A stretch of 64,000 nt of DNA. Origin: Sedimenticola_A sp040506895. Its GTDB lineage: Bacteria > Pseudomonadota > Gammaproteobacteria > Chromatiales > Chromatiaceae. The stretch is from NCBI GenBank assembly GCA_040506895.1, contig JBEVVY010000001.1:3581116-3645115 (forward strand), in the 5' to 3' direction. Positions within the stretch are counted from its first letter, which is position 1, and each line of letters starts with the position of its first letter. The notes beneath the pieces were generated by a model that made no database searches, was not told the origin of the DNA, and saw only the letters and a list, made by a program, of their open reading frames with translations. Below, one piece after another: positions 32,907 through 41,793 of this stretch. Position numbers and translations under genes: made by a program.

Positions 32907-34151
32907 ATGGCAAAACCGATGCATGATACCCCCATGCTTGACCAGTTGGAGAGCGGTCCTTGGCCCAGCTTTGTAACCGGCCTCAAGCGTCTGGCCAACG
33001 ACAACGACATGATGGTCGACCTGATGGGTCAGCTGGAGACCTCCTACGAGACCCGCAAGGGCTACTGGAAAGGTGGTACTGTCGGTGTTATCGGTTACGG
33101 TGGTGGTGTAATCCCCCGCTTCACCGAGCTGAAAGACGAGAATGACAAGGCGCTTTATCCTGAAGCTGCTGAGTTCCACACCCTGCGTATCATGCCGCCT
33201 CCCGGCATGCACTACGATACCAACACCATCCGCAAATTCTGCGATATCTGGGAAGAGCACGGTTCCGGCCTGATCGCTTTCCACGGCCAGTCCGGCGACA
33301 TCATGTTCCAGGGCTGCACCACCGATAAAGTTCAGCCTGCGTTCGATGAGCTCAACGAAATGGGCTTCGACATGGGCGGCGCCGGTCCTGCTGTACGTAC
33401 CGGTATGTCCTGCGTAGGCGCCGCGCGCTGCGAGCAGTCCTGCTTCGACGAAGGTCGCACCATGCGCACCCTGGTCAACAACGCCCTGGATGATCTGCAC
33501 CGTCCGGCCCTGCCTTACAAGATGAAGTACAAGGTTTCCGGCTGCCCCAACGACTGCATGAATTCCATCCAGCGTGCTGACTTCGCCACCATCGGTACCT
33601 GGCGCGACGACATGAAGGTCGACCAGGACGAAGTGAAGAACTACGTTGAGGCCCGCGGTCGCAAGTACATCATCGACAACGTGATCACCCGTTGCCCCAC
33701 CCAGGCCCTGTCTCTGAACGACGACGACACCCTGGCTGTTGACAACAAGAACTGCGTACGCTGCATGCACTGCATCAACGTCATGACCAAGGCCCTGTCC
33801 CCCGGTGATGACAAAGGTGTCTCCATCCTGATCGGTGGTAAGCGTACCCTGAAGATCGGTGACCTGATGGGTACCGTGATCGTTCCTTTCCACAAGCTGG
33901 AAACCGACGAGGACTTCGAGTGGCTGGAAGAGCTGGCTACCGAGGTACTGGACTTCTTCGCCGAGAACGCCCTGGAGCACGAGCGTACCGGTGAGATGAT
34001 CGAGCGTATCGGTCTGACCAACTTCCTGGAAGGTATCGGCATCGAGATCGATCCCAACATGATCGAACGTCCACGTATGAACCCCTACGTTCGTACCGAC
34101 GACTGGGACGAAGAAGCTGCCAAGTGGAACGAGCGCCAGGCTGCTCAGTAA
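32907..34151 (+). CDS. dsrA: Reverse-type dissimilatory sulfite reductase alpha subunit DsrA
   Basis: A 414-residue subunit of the alpha2beta2 sirohaem enzyme that oxidises DsrC-bound sulfur to sulfite in the cytoplasm. The cluster/sirohaem cysteines are in SCVGAARCEQSC and VSGCPNDCMNS. An inserted ferredoxin-like domain contains NCVRCMHCINVM. The length and sequence fit the oxidative bacterial branch, given the neighbouring dsrEFH and dsrL. Codon use is strongly biased (Arg almost only CGT/CGC), suggesting high expression. First gene of dsrABEFHCMKLJOPNRS; GGGAGA precedes the ATG. Confidence 0.98.
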   Translation: MAKPMHDTPMLDQLESGPWPSFVTGLKRLANDNDMMVDLMGQLETSYETRKGYWKGGTVGVIGYGGGVIPRFTELKDENDKALYPEAAEFHTLRIMPPPGMHYDTNTIRKFCDIWEEHGSGLIAFHGQSGDIMFQGCTTDKVQPAFDELNEMGFDMGGAGPAVRTGMSCVGAARCEQSCFDEGRTMRTLVNNALDDLHRPALPYKMKYKVSGCPNDCMNSIQRADFATIGTWRDDMKVDQDEVKNYVEARGRKYIIDNVITRCPTQALSLNDDDTLAVDNKNCVRCMHCINVMTKALSPGDDKGVSILIGGKRTLKIGDLMGTVIVPFHKLETDEDFEWLEELATEVLDFFAENALEHERTGEMIERIGLTNFLEGIGIEIDPNMIERPRMNPYVRTDDWDEEAAKWNERQAAQ

Positions 34152-34246
34152 TCCATTTAACCGACTGCCTGCCGGCCTCGTGCCGGCAGGCATGCGCGAA
34201 AACCGCGCATTGCGAAATAGAGAATTAAAGCGAATTGGAGGCAATA

Positions 34247-35320
34247 ATGGCTGAAGCACCTCGCATGCCCGATGAAACAGGTGTACCGGAGATGGATGCG
34301 TACCTGCACCCGGTACTGAAGAAGAACTATGGCGACTGGAAATGGCATGACCGTCCCCGTCCCGGCGTTCTGCACCACGTTGCTAACAGTGGTGACGAAA
34401 TCTGGACCGTCCGCGCTGGTACCCAGCGTCAGATGGACGTCTACACCATCCGTAAACTGATGGATATCGCTGACGAATTTGCCGAAGGCTACGTTCGTTT
34501 CACCATCCGTTCCAATATTGAGTACATGGTCTCCGAGGAGTCCAAGGTTCAGCCCCTGATCGACAAGCTGAACGCCGAGGGTTTCCCCATCGGTGGTACC
34601 GGTAACTCAGTATCCATGATCTCTCACACCCAGGGTTGGCTGCACTGCGACATCCCCGGAACTGACGCATCCGGTGCCGTTAAGGCCCTGATGGACGAGC
34701 TGTACGACGAGTTCGTCAAAGAAGAGATGCCTAACCGCGTACGTATCACCACCTCCTGCTGCCAGATCAACTGCGGTGGCCAGGGTGATATCGCGATCAA
34801 CATCCAGCACACCAAGCCGCCCAAGATCGACCACGATCAGGTTGCCAACGTGTGTGAGCGTCCTTCCGTTGTTGCCCGCTGCCCGGTTGCTGCTATCCGC
34901 CCCGCGGTTGTAAACGGCAAGCCCTCCCTGGAAGTGGACGAGAAGAAGTGCATCTGCTGCGGTGCCTGCTTCCCTCCCTGTCCTCCGATGCAGATCAACG
35001 ATCCCGAGCACTCCAAGTTCGCGATCTGGGTTGGTGGTAAGAACTCCAACGCCCGTTCCAAGCCGACCTTCCACAAGCTGGTCGCTGCTGGCGTACCCAA
35101 CAACCCCCCGCGTTGGCCCGAGGTTTCCGACATCGTCAAACAGATCCTGGCTGCTTACAAAGAAGACGCCAAAGACTGGGAGCGTATCGGCGAGTGGGCA
35201 GAGCGTATCGGTTGGCCCCGTTTCTTCGAGAAGACCGGCCTGCCTTTCACCAAGTACCACATCGATAACTGGCGTGGTGGTCGTGCGAACCTGAATGCTT
35301 CTGCGCACATCCGCTTCTGA
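34247..35320 (+). CDS. dsrB: Reverse-type dissimilatory sulfite reductase beta subunit DsrB
   Basis: A 357-residue beta subunit. Sirohaem/cluster motif SCCQINCGGQGD, RCPVAAIRP, and ferredoxin cysteines CICCGACFPPCPPM are present. ATG at 34247 with GGAGG upstream is preferred over an in-frame TTG at 34235. It lies 95 bases after dsrA; a GCCTGCCGGC inverted repeat in that gap may stabilise or process the message. The catalytic partner is DsrA. Confidence 0.98.
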   Translation: MAEAPRMPDETGVPEMDAYLHPVLKKNYGDWKWHDRPRPGVLHHVANSGDEIWTVRAGTQRQMDVYTIRKLMDIADEFAEGYVRFTIRSNIEYMVSEESKVQPLIDKLNAEGFPIGGTGNSVSMISHTQGWLHCDIPGTDASGAVKALMDELYDEFVKEEMPNRVRITTSCCQINCGGQGDIAINIQHTKPPKIDHDQVANVCERPSVVARCPVAAIRPAVVNGKPSLEVDEKKCICCGACFPPCPPMQINDPEHSKFAIWVGGKNSNARSKPTFHKLVAAGVPNNPPRWPEVSDIVKQILAAYKEDAKDWERIGEWAERIGWPRFFEKTGLPFTKYHIDNWRGGRANLNASAHIRF

Positions 35321-35348
35321 TTTGGTTGCTCAATAGAAAGGACAGTCA

Positions 35349-35741
35349 ATGAAGTTTTCTATTCAGATCAACGAAGGCCCGTATCAGCACCAGTCGTCTG
35401 ATTCGGCCTATATGTTCACCAAGGCTGCGTTGGAGAAGGGCCACGAAATTTTTCGTGTCTTCTTCTACCACGACGGCGTCGGCAACAGCACCCGCCTGAC
35501 CACTCCGCCCCAGGACGATCGCAACATCGTCAACCGCTGGGCAGAGCTGGCCGAGCAGCACAACCTGGACATGGTTGTGTGTGTGGCTGCAGCACAGCGT
35601 CGCGGTATCGTCGATGACGGCGAGGCCGAGCGTAACGGTAAAGATGCTACCAATATCGATCCGCGCTTCCGCATCTCTGGCCTCGGCCAGCTGATCGAAG
35701 CAGCTGTACAGTCGGATCGTCTGGTTGTGTTTGGCGACTGA
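35349..35741 (+). CDS. dsrE: Sulfurtransferase subunit DsrE
   Basis: A 130-residue DsrE/TusD-like subunit of the DsrE2F2H2 complex. The essential cysteine is Cys78 (MVVCVAAAQRRGI), at the same residue number as the active cysteine described in Allochromatium DsrE. Other family blocks: QINEGPYQHQSSDSAYMF and RVFFYHDGVG. It hands persulfide sulfur to DsrC. It starts 28 bases after dsrB. Presence of dsrEFH marks the oxidative pathway. Confidence 0.97.
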   Translation: MKFSIQINEGPYQHQSSDSAYMFTKAALEKGHEIFRVFFYHDGVGNSTRLTTPPQDDRNIVNRWAELAEQHNLDMVVCVAAAQRRGIVDDGEAERNGKDATNIDPRFRISGLGQLIEAAVQSDRLVVFGD

Positions 35742-35757
35742 GCATAGAGGTTGAATC

Positions 35758-36168
35758 ATGTCTGAAACTGTTAAAAAGCTGATGTACCTCAACCGCCGTG
35801 CTCCCTACGGAACCATATACGCATGGGAGTCGCTGGAAGTTGTACTGATCGGTGCTGCTTTCGAGCAGGATGTAAGCCTGGCATTTGTCGATGATGGTGT
35901 TTACCAGATCGTTCAGGGCCAGGACACCGCTGAAGTAGGTATGAAGAACTTCTCTCCGACCTACTCCGCACTGGGCGACTACGAAGTCACCAAGCTCTAC
36001 GTAGAGAAAGAGTCTCTCGAAGAGCGTGGTCTGACCCTCGACGACCTGATGCCCCTGACCTGGGAAGACGAAGATGATGATTGGGCCGAAAAGGACTCGA
36101 TCCGTCTCGTCAGCCGCGAAGAGCTGGCCCAGGTGATGGCGGGTCAAGACGTCGTCTTCAGTTTCTAA
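35758..36168 (+). CDS. dsrF: Sulfurtransferase subunit DsrF
   Basis: A 136-residue DsrE-fold subunit (KLMYLNRRAPYGTIYAWESLE, AAFEQDVSLAFVDDGVYQI). No cysteine is present, so it is structural within DsrEFH rather than a sulfur carrier. It is 16 bases after dsrE and 14 bases before dsrH. Confidence 0.96.
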   Translation: MSETVKKLMYLNRRAPYGTIYAWESLEVVLIGAAFEQDVSLAFVDDGVYQIVQGQDTAEVGMKNFSPTYSALGDYEVTKLYVEKESLEERGLTLDDLMPLTWEDEDDDWAEKDSIRLVSREELAQVMAGQDVVFSF

Positions 36169-36182
36169 GGTGGAGTGTTGTC

Positions 36183-36488
36183 ATGAGTGAATTGCATACC
36201 GTAAACAAATCACCTTACGAAAAGAGTTCTTTTGACAGCTGTGTTGGTTATGCCGTTGCCGGCAGCGCCATCCTGCTGATGGAAGACGGTGTATACGCCG
36301 CCATGAAAGGCGGTGCCACCGAGGAGAAGGTGAAGTCCGCCCAAGGCGTGAAAATTTACGCACTTGGTCCCGATATGAAAGCCCGTGGACTCTCAGAGGA
36401 TCGGGTGATCGAAGGTGTTGAGATCGTGGATTACGCCAAGTTTGTTGACCTCGCTGCCGAGCACAGCAAAGTCGTTTCCTGGGTCTGA
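36183..36488 (+). CDS. dsrH: Sulfurtransferase subunit DsrH
   Basis: A 101-residue TusB-like subunit with a single conserved Cys20 (FDSCVGYAVAG), the position of the conserved DsrH cysteine. LLMEDGVYAAMKGG is a family block. ATG at 36183 follows GGTGGAG and is 14 bases after dsrF; longer in-frame starts lie inside dsrF and are rejected. Confidence 0.96.
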   Translation: MSELHTVNKSPYEKSSFDSCVGYAVAGSAILLMEDGVYAAMKGGATEEKVKSAQGVKIYALGPDMKARGLSEDRVIEGVEIVDYAKFVDLAAEHSKVVSWV

Positions 36489-36529
36489 CCCAACACTTAA
36501 TTTATCTACCTGAACTTAGGAGAAATATC

Positions 36530-36862
36530 ATGCCTATCGAAGTCAACGGTAAGTCCCTCGAGACTGATGAAGAAGGTTACCTGGTAAACCTGGCCGAGTG
36601 GGAGCCCGAAGTGGCTACCATCATGGCTAAAGAAGATGACCTGGAGCTGACCGACGAGCACTGGGAAATCATCAACTTCCTGCGTGAGTACTACGACGAG
36701 TACCAGATCGCTCCCGCCGTTCGCGTTCTGACCAAGGCTGTTGGTAAGAAGCTGGGCAAGGAAAAGGGCAACAGCAAGTACCTGTACGCCCTGTTCCCCT
36801 ACGGCCCCGGCAAGCAGGCTTGCCGCTTCGCTGGTCTGCCCAAGCCGACCGGCTGCATCTAA
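36530..36862 (+). CDS. dsrC: DsrC sulfur carrier protein
   Basis: A 110-residue DsrC. The flexible C-terminal arm keeps both reactive cysteines, Cys98 (KQACRFAGL) and Cys109 (PTGCI), which carry the persulfide or trisulfide between DsrEFH, DsrAB and DsrMKJOP. AGGAG precedes the ATG. The cysteine-free paralogue at 30346 gives a direct contrast. DsrC of Allochromatium has also been reported to bind DNA upstream of dsrA; whether that applies here is not visible. Confidence 0.98.
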   Translation: MPIEVNGKSLETDEEGYLVNLAEWEPEVATIMAKEDDLELTDEHWEIINFLREYYDEYQIAPAVRVLTKAVGKKLGKEKGNSKYLYALFPYGPGKQACRFAGLPKPTGCI

Positions 36863-36874
36863 GCCGCGAGAATC

Positions 36875-36907
36875 GACCGGGAGGGTTTTTCCCTCCCGGT
36901 CATTTTT
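36875..36907 (+). terminator. Strong intra-operon terminator/attenuator between dsrC and dsrM
   Basis: An 11-bp perfect stem GACCGGGAGGG/CCCTCCCGGTC with a TTTTT loop is followed by ATTTTTAA. It lies 12 bases after the dsrC stop and 24 bases before dsrM. It would reduce transcription of dsrMKLJOPNRS relative to dsrABEFHC, or protect the 3' end of the upstream message. Confidence 0.85.
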
Positions 36908-36930
36908 AACCGACTGAGGAACGCAGGAAC

Positions 36931-37656
36931 ATGTCGACTCTCTACGCGTTGCTGTTTATCGTAGCGACCCTTGTTCTGGTAATCGGCCTTGCTGTCAAGA
37001 TCAAGCAGTACGCCCAGACGCCAGCTCCATTAAAGATTCCTACTACCCCGGCTCCCACTACCGAGACCGGTGTAGTCATGCGTTTGTTCCGTGAAGTGGT
37101 GTTCTTCGAGAGCCTTTTCAAGAGCACCAAGTGGACCTGGATTTTCTCCTGGATGTTCCACATGGCACTGTTTGTCGTGCTGCTTCGCCACGTTCGCTAT
37201 TTCATCGATGATGTTTGGCTGCCTATCGAACTGATCCAACCTTTCGGCAAGTATGCCGGTTTCGCAATGGTTGCCGGTCTGGGTGGTCTCTTCCTGCGTC
37301 GTATTTTCGTTGACCGTGTGCGCTATATCTCTGCGCCCTCCGATTATCTCTGGCTGATCATCCTTATCGTGATCGGCATGAGCGGACTGATGATGTCTTT
37401 CGTGGCTCACACCGACATCGTTATGGTCAAGCAGTTCTTCACTGGCGTTTACACCTTCAGCTGGGGTGAGCTGCCCGTTGATTTTCCGTTGATTGTTCAT
37501 CTTCTCCTGGTAGCGCTGCTGATGATCCTTTTCCCCTTCAGCAAGCTGCTCCACGTGCCGGGTATTTTCTTCAGCCCGAGCCGTAACCAGGTGGACAACC
37601 CGCGCGAGAAGCGTCACCTGGCTCCCTGGGCCAAGGCGCTCGAAGAGCAAGAATAA
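36931..37656 (+). CDS. dsrM: DsrM, membrane cytochrome b subunit of DsrMKJOP
   Basis: A 241-residue NarI-like integral membrane protein with about five helices. Paired histidines for haem b occur in WMFHMALFVVLLRHVRYF and FPLIVHLLLVALLMILFPFSKLLH. DsrM passes electrons between the quinone pool and DsrK at the cytoplasmic side. It starts shortly after the dsrC terminator. Confidence 0.95.
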   Translation: MSTLYALLFIVATLVLVIGLAVKIKQYAQTPAPLKIPTTPAPTTETGVVMRLFREVVFFESLFKSTKWTWIFSWMFHMALFVVLLRHVRYFIDDVWLPIELIQPFGKYAGFAMVAGLGGLFLRRIFVDRVRYISAPSDYLWLIILIVIGMSGLMMSFVAHTDIVMVKQFFTGVYTFSWGELPVDFPLIVHLLLVALLMILFPFSKLLHVPGIFFSPSRNQVDNPREKRHLAPWAKALEEQE

Positions 37657-37687
37657 TTAACCTGTACGTAGCCGACGAGGGCATTAC

Positions 37688-39238
37688 ATGGCTAAGGCAG
37701 ATTTTGAGGTACCGGAACTCCAGGAACACGTGGATGTACCGGCATTAGAAGAGGGCACGATGGCTCACCTGAAGCCATTCGTTGTCAAGAACCCGGACCA
37801 CAACACTGACCTCGGTTTTCCCGGTGAGCTGGTTGATGACTGGCACGACAAGACCCTGGAGAAACTGGATGACCTGCGTTCGCGCTATCGTTCCCTCCAG
37901 GTCTACCTGGATGCCTGCGTGAAGTGTGGCTCCTGTACTGACAAGTGCCACTACTACCTGGGTACCAAGGATCCGAAGAACATGCCGGTGGGTCGCCAGG
38001 ACCTGCTGCGCAAGGTCTATCGCCGCTACTTCACCTTTGCGGGTAAGTTTTTCCCCAAGCTGGTCGGTGCTGAAGACCTGACCCGCGAGACCCTGGACGA
38101 GTGGTACAGCTACTACCACCAGTGCTCCCAGTGTCGTCGCTGCTCCGTTTTCTGCCCCTACGGAATCGATACCGCAGAGATCTCCATGGCTGCCCGCGAG
38201 ATCCTCGACAGCATCGGTTATGGCCAGAAGTACTGCAACGAGATTATCGCCAAGGTTCACAAGGTCGGTAACAACCTGGGTCTTCCCGGTCCCGCCATCG
38301 AGGACACCCTCAATGGACTGGAAGAGGACGTATTTGATGAGACCGGCGTTGAGGTCAAGTATCCCCTGGATGTGAAGGGTGCCGATATCCTGCTGGTCAC
38401 CCCCTCTGCCGACTTCTTTGCAGAGCCCCACGTGGATGGCCTGATCGGCTACGGTAAGGTGTTCCACGAGGCCGGTGTGAGCTGGACCCTCTCCACCACC
38501 GCTTCCGAGGCGGGCAACTTCGGCATGTTCATCGGTTCCTACGAGAACATGCGCAACGTGTCGATGCGGATTCGCAAGGCGGCCCTGGAACTGGGTGTCA
38601 AGCGCATTGTGTTCGGTGAGTGCGGCCACGCCTGGCGTGTTGCCTACGCATTCCTCAACACCCTGGCCGGTCCCTTCGATTTCCTCGATCCGAACTACCC
38701 TGTGCCCCAGCACATCTGTGAGTTCACCGAGGAGCTGATCAACCAGGGCAAACTGAATTTCGACAAGTCGCAGAACGACGACATGACCATCACCTTCCAT
38801 GACTCGTGCAACGTGGCCCGCGCCACCCGCATGGGCGACAAGCCGGGTGGTCAGTTCGAGATCCCGCGTAACGTGATCAAGGCGGTCTGCAACAACTACG
38901 TGGATATGGACCACAACACCATCGGCGAGCGCACCTTCTGCTGCGGTGGTGGTGGCGGTCTGTTGACCGACGACCTCATGGAAATCCGTGTAAAGGGTGC
39001 ACTGCCGCGTATGACCGCGCTGCAGAACGCCATCGACGAACACGGCGTAACCCATGTGGCTGCAATCTGTGCGATCTGTAAATCCCAGTTCACCAAGGTG
39101 ATGCCTTACTACGGACTGGACATGGATCAGATCGTCAGCGTACACCAACTGGTAAGCAACGCAATCGTCCTCACCGGCCAGGTGCCAGAGGAGGCGAAGG
39201 TAGTCGCTGAAGCTGCCGAGGAGGCAGCAGAAGAGTAA
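37688..39238 (+). CDS. dsrK: DsrK, HdrD-like iron-sulfur catalytic subunit
   Basis: A 516-residue cytoplasmic subunit related to heterodisulfide reductase HdrD. Two 4Fe-4S ferredoxin motifs, CVKCGSCTDKCHYY and CSQCRRCSVFCPYG, are followed by the CCG-type cofactor domain with FHDSCNVARATR and FCCGGGGGLLTD. It is the expected site where DsrC trisulfide or disulfide is handled. It is 31 bases after dsrM. The C-terminus ends in an Ala/Glu-rich tail. Confidence 0.96.
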   Translation: MAKADFEVPELQEHVDVPALEEGTMAHLKPFVVKNPDHNTDLGFPGELVDDWHDKTLEKLDDLRSRYRSLQVYLDACVKCGSCTDKCHYYLGTKDPKNMPVGRQDLLRKVYRRYFTFAGKFFPKLVGAEDLTRETLDEWYSYYHQCSQCRRCSVFCPYGIDTAEISMAAREILDSIGYGQKYCNEIIAKVHKVGNNLGLPGPAIEDTLNGLEEDVFDETGVEVKYPLDVKGADILLVTPSADFFAEPHVDGLIGYGKVFHEAGVSWTLSTTASEAGNFGMFIGSYENMRNVSMRIRKAALELGVKRIVFGECGHAWRVAYAFLNTLAGPFDFLDPNYPVPQHICEFTEELINQGKLNFDKSQNDDMTITFHDSCNVARATRMGDKPGGQFEIPRNVIKAVCNNYVDMDHNTIGERTFCCGGGGGLLTDDLMEIRVKGALPRMTALQNAIDEHGVTHVAAICAICKSQFTKVMPYYGLDMDQIVSVHQLVSNAIVLTGQVPEEAKVVAEAAEEAAEE

Positions 39239-39332
39239 CGGCTGCCTGGAGCAGGATTTTAAACAGACACGCGTTGCCACCTGGATCAACGCACAAGAAT
39301 TATGAATTACATAGGTTAAGGAGACTTCAAGA

Positions 39333-41279
39333 ATGGCAACTCCTACTGAAGAGATGAAAAACAGTTTGAACTTCCGTCGTTTCGAAGACGGTGAAGACGA
39401 ATGGGATGCATGGGATGAGAAGATCTTCAACGAAGATACCTCTCATAAGTGCCCGACCTATGTACACAAGACCCCTCCGTGTCAGGGCAGCTGCCCCTCC
39501 GGTCACGATATCCGTGGCTGGCTGGCGATCGTTCGCGGCCAGGAGAAGCCTGTAGAAGGCATGGACTGGAAAGAGTACGCCTTCAAGCGCGCTACCGATT
39601 CCAACCCCTTCCCCTCCATGATGGGCCGTGTATGCCCCGCACCCTGCCAGGGCGGCTGTAACCGCAACGACGTCGAAGACTTCGTCGGGATCAACTCCGT
39701 CGAGCAGTTCATCGGTGACACCGCGCTGGCCGAAGGCTACAAGTTCGCAGCCGGCGAAGACACCGGCAAGAAGGTTGCAGTAATCGGCGGTGGCCCCGCT
39801 GGTATGGCCGCGGCTTTCCAGCTGCGCAAGCTTGGCCACGGTGTGACCGTATTCGAAAAGGATCCTGAGCTGGGCGGCATGATGCGCTACGGCATCCCCA
39901 ACTACCGTATCTCTCACGACAAGCTGGCAGCCGAGATCCAGCGTATCGTTGACATGGGCGTTGAGGTCAAGACCGGCGTTCGTGTAGGTACTGACGTTGC
40001 CGTTGCCGATCTCGAGAATGAGTATGGCGCCATCCTCTGGGCCCTGGGCTGCCAGACCGGTCGCGGTCTGCCTGTCGACGGCTGGGAAGGTACCCCCAAC
40101 TGCGTATCCGGTGTCGCCTACCTCAAGGCATTCAACGCCGGCCGCATGAAGGCAACCGGTAAGAAGGTCGTATGTATCGGTGGTGGTGACACCTCCATCG
40201 ACGTCATCTCCGTTGCCCGTCGCGTTGGCTACAACGCTGCCATCGGCAACCCTGAAGATATCGTTCACGACGAGAGCATGGTTCACGACCAGGCCATCGC
40301 CAACGGTGCCGAGCAGGCCGAGGCTACCCTGACCTCCCTGTTCACCAAGGACAAGATGTTCGCCGCCGAGCACGAAATCAACGATGCCCTGCAGGAAGGC
40401 TGCACCATCCTGGACGGCGTGATGCCCCTGGAAGTTATCGTCGGCGACGATGGTCGCGCTACCGGCCTGAAGGTCTGCGACTGCACCATGGACGGCATGA
40501 CCCCGGTTCCCGTTGAAGGCACCGAGCGTGTTCTGGAAGCCGACCTCATCGTATCTGCCATTGGCCAGGGCGGTGACATGGAAGGCGTGGAAGACATCGC
40601 CAACGATCGCAACCTGATCGATGCCGACAAGAACTACCAGGTTCCCGGCAAGCCCGGTCACTTCGTGGCTGGCGATATCATTCGTCCCCACCTGCTGACC
40701 ACCGCTATCGGCCAGGCTGCTGTAGCTGTCGAGAGCATCGATCACTACATGAAGAGCGAAGAGCTGGGCAAGCGTCCCAAGGTTGACGTACACCACTTCG
40801 ACCTGCTCGCCAAGCTGCACGAAGCCGGACTGGATCCCGAGCACTTCGATTCCAAGGCTGGTGACCAGCGTGGTACCTCCGATGCAAACTACGCTGTACA
40901 CAACTACGAAGATCGCTCTTTCGCAGAGGTGATTCCCTCAAGCGGCCTGTTCCTGGGCCACTTCGAGTACACCCCGCGCAACCTGCGCACCGAGGATGTG
41001 CCCGATGGTGACGAAGTGCTGCACCACTTCAAGGAGCGCATGAATGGTCTGAGCGAGGAAGATACTGTTAACGAGGCCAAGCGCTGCATGAGCTGCGGCA
41101 TGTGCTTCGAGTGCGACAACTGTGTTGTCTTCTGCCCCCAGGATGCAGTATTCCGCGTCAGGAAGAACGAAGCCACCACCGGTCGTTACGTCGATACCGA
41201 CTACAGCCGTTGTGTTGGCTGCCACATCTGCCACGACGTTTGCCCGACCGGTTACATCCAGATGGGTCTTGGTGAATAA
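39333..41279 (+). CDS. dsrL: DsrL, NAD(P)H-linked iron-sulfur flavoprotein
   Basis: A 648-residue GltD-like oxidoreductase. N-terminal cluster cysteines (CQGSCPSGHDI, CPAPCQGGCNR), the FAD motif VAVIGGGPAGMAAAF, the second dinucleotide motif VVCIGGGDTSIDV, and two C-terminal 4Fe-4S motifs (CMSCGMCFECDNC, CVGCHICHDVCPTG) are all present. DsrL works with rDsrAB, coupling it to NAD(P)+/NAD(P)H. The full-length C-terminal ferredoxin part is intact. It lies 94 bases after dsrK. Confidence 0.97.
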   Translation: MATPTEEMKNSLNFRRFEDGEDEWDAWDEKIFNEDTSHKCPTYVHKTPPCQGSCPSGHDIRGWLAIVRGQEKPVEGMDWKEYAFKRATDSNPFPSMMGRVCPAPCQGGCNRNDVEDFVGINSVEQFIGDTALAEGYKFAAGEDTGKKVAVIGGGPAGMAAAFQLRKLGHGVTVFEKDPELGGMMRYGIPNYRISHDKLAAEIQRIVDMGVEVKTGVRVGTDVAVADLENEYGAILWALGCQTGRGLPVDGWEGTPNCVSGVAYLKAFNAGRMKATGKKVVCIGGGDTSIDVISVARRVGYNAAIGNPEDIVHDESMVHDQAIANGAEQAEATLTSLFTKDKMFAAEHEINDALQEGCTILDGVMPLEVIVGDDGRATGLKVCDCTMDGMTPVPVEGTERVLEADLIVSAIGQGGDMEGVEDIANDRNLIDADKNYQVPGKPGHFVAGDIIRPHLLTTAIGQAAVAVESIDHYMKSEELGKRPKVDVHHFDLLAKLHEAGLDPEHFDSKAGDQRGTSDANYAVHNYEDRSFAEVIPSSGLFLGHFEYTPRNLRTEDVPDGDEVLHHFKERMNGLSEEDTVNEAKRCMSCGMCFECDNCVVFCPQDAVFRVRKNEATTGRYVDTDYSRCVGCHICHDVCPTGYIQMGLGE

Positions 41280-41290
41280 CAGGAGCTGTA

Positions 41291-41791
41291 ATGCGTAGTT
41301 CAACCGGCATCAAGCGATTCGCCGGACTGCTCATGGGAGGGCTGTTCGCAGCCCTGGCCATGGCGGCCCACAGCGAATCAGCTGTTACACCGGGCTCCAA
41401 GGCGGCCTCCATGGACGCCTGTGTTGCCCCGACGGCGGAGATGCGCCGTAACCACATGGACTATCTGCAGCACGATCGTCATGCGAGCGTGCGCAAGGGT
41501 ATTCGTGACATCAAGAACAGCCTCTCCGGTTGTGTTGACTGCCACGCGTCCAAAGATGGCCAGGGCAATTACAAGCCGATCAACGCTGAAGGCGAGTTCT
41601 GCGAAGCCTGCCATGACTATACGGCAGTCAACGTGGCCTGCTTTCAGTGTCACCGCAAGACGCCCCAGGAGATGACCTCTTCTGCCAGGGCTGGCGGTAG
41701 CAAGCTCGGCCTGTTGCTTGATGACGGTGAAACACCTGAACTCTCCCGTGAAGAGCTAAAACAGCTTCACGCCAAGATTCTGGAGGACTGA
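41291..41791 (+). CDS. dsrJ: DsrJ, periplasmic triheme cytochrome c
   Basis: A 166-residue protein with a signal sequence or anchor (FAGLLMGGLFAALAMAAHS) and three haem-binding motifs, CVDCH, CEACH and CFQCH. A cysteine ahead of the haems (MDACVAPTAE) is in the region of the unusual Cys haem ligand known in DsrJ. It is the periplasmic part of DsrMKJOP. It starts 11 bases after dsrL and ends 2 bases before dsrO. Confidence 0.96.
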   Translation: MRSSTGIKRFAGLLMGGLFAALAMAAHSESAVTPGSKAASMDACVAPTAEMRRNHMDYLQHDRHASVRKGIRDIKNSLSGCVDCHASKDGQGNYKPINAEGEFCEACHDYTAVNVACFQCHRKTPQEMTSSARAGGSKLGLLLDDGETPELSREELKQLHAKILED

Positions 41792-41793
41792 TC

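Noticed and set aside
37745..39430. 561-codon ORF antisense to dsrK
   Set aside because: It is a shadow of a GC-rich, codon-biased gene. The translation has low-complexity His/Val/Gly content, and the sense frame is an unambiguous DsrK.
39327..40901. 524-codon ORF antisense to dsrL
   Set aside because: Same reason: it mirrors the biased codons of dsrL, has no ribosome site and no recognisable domain.
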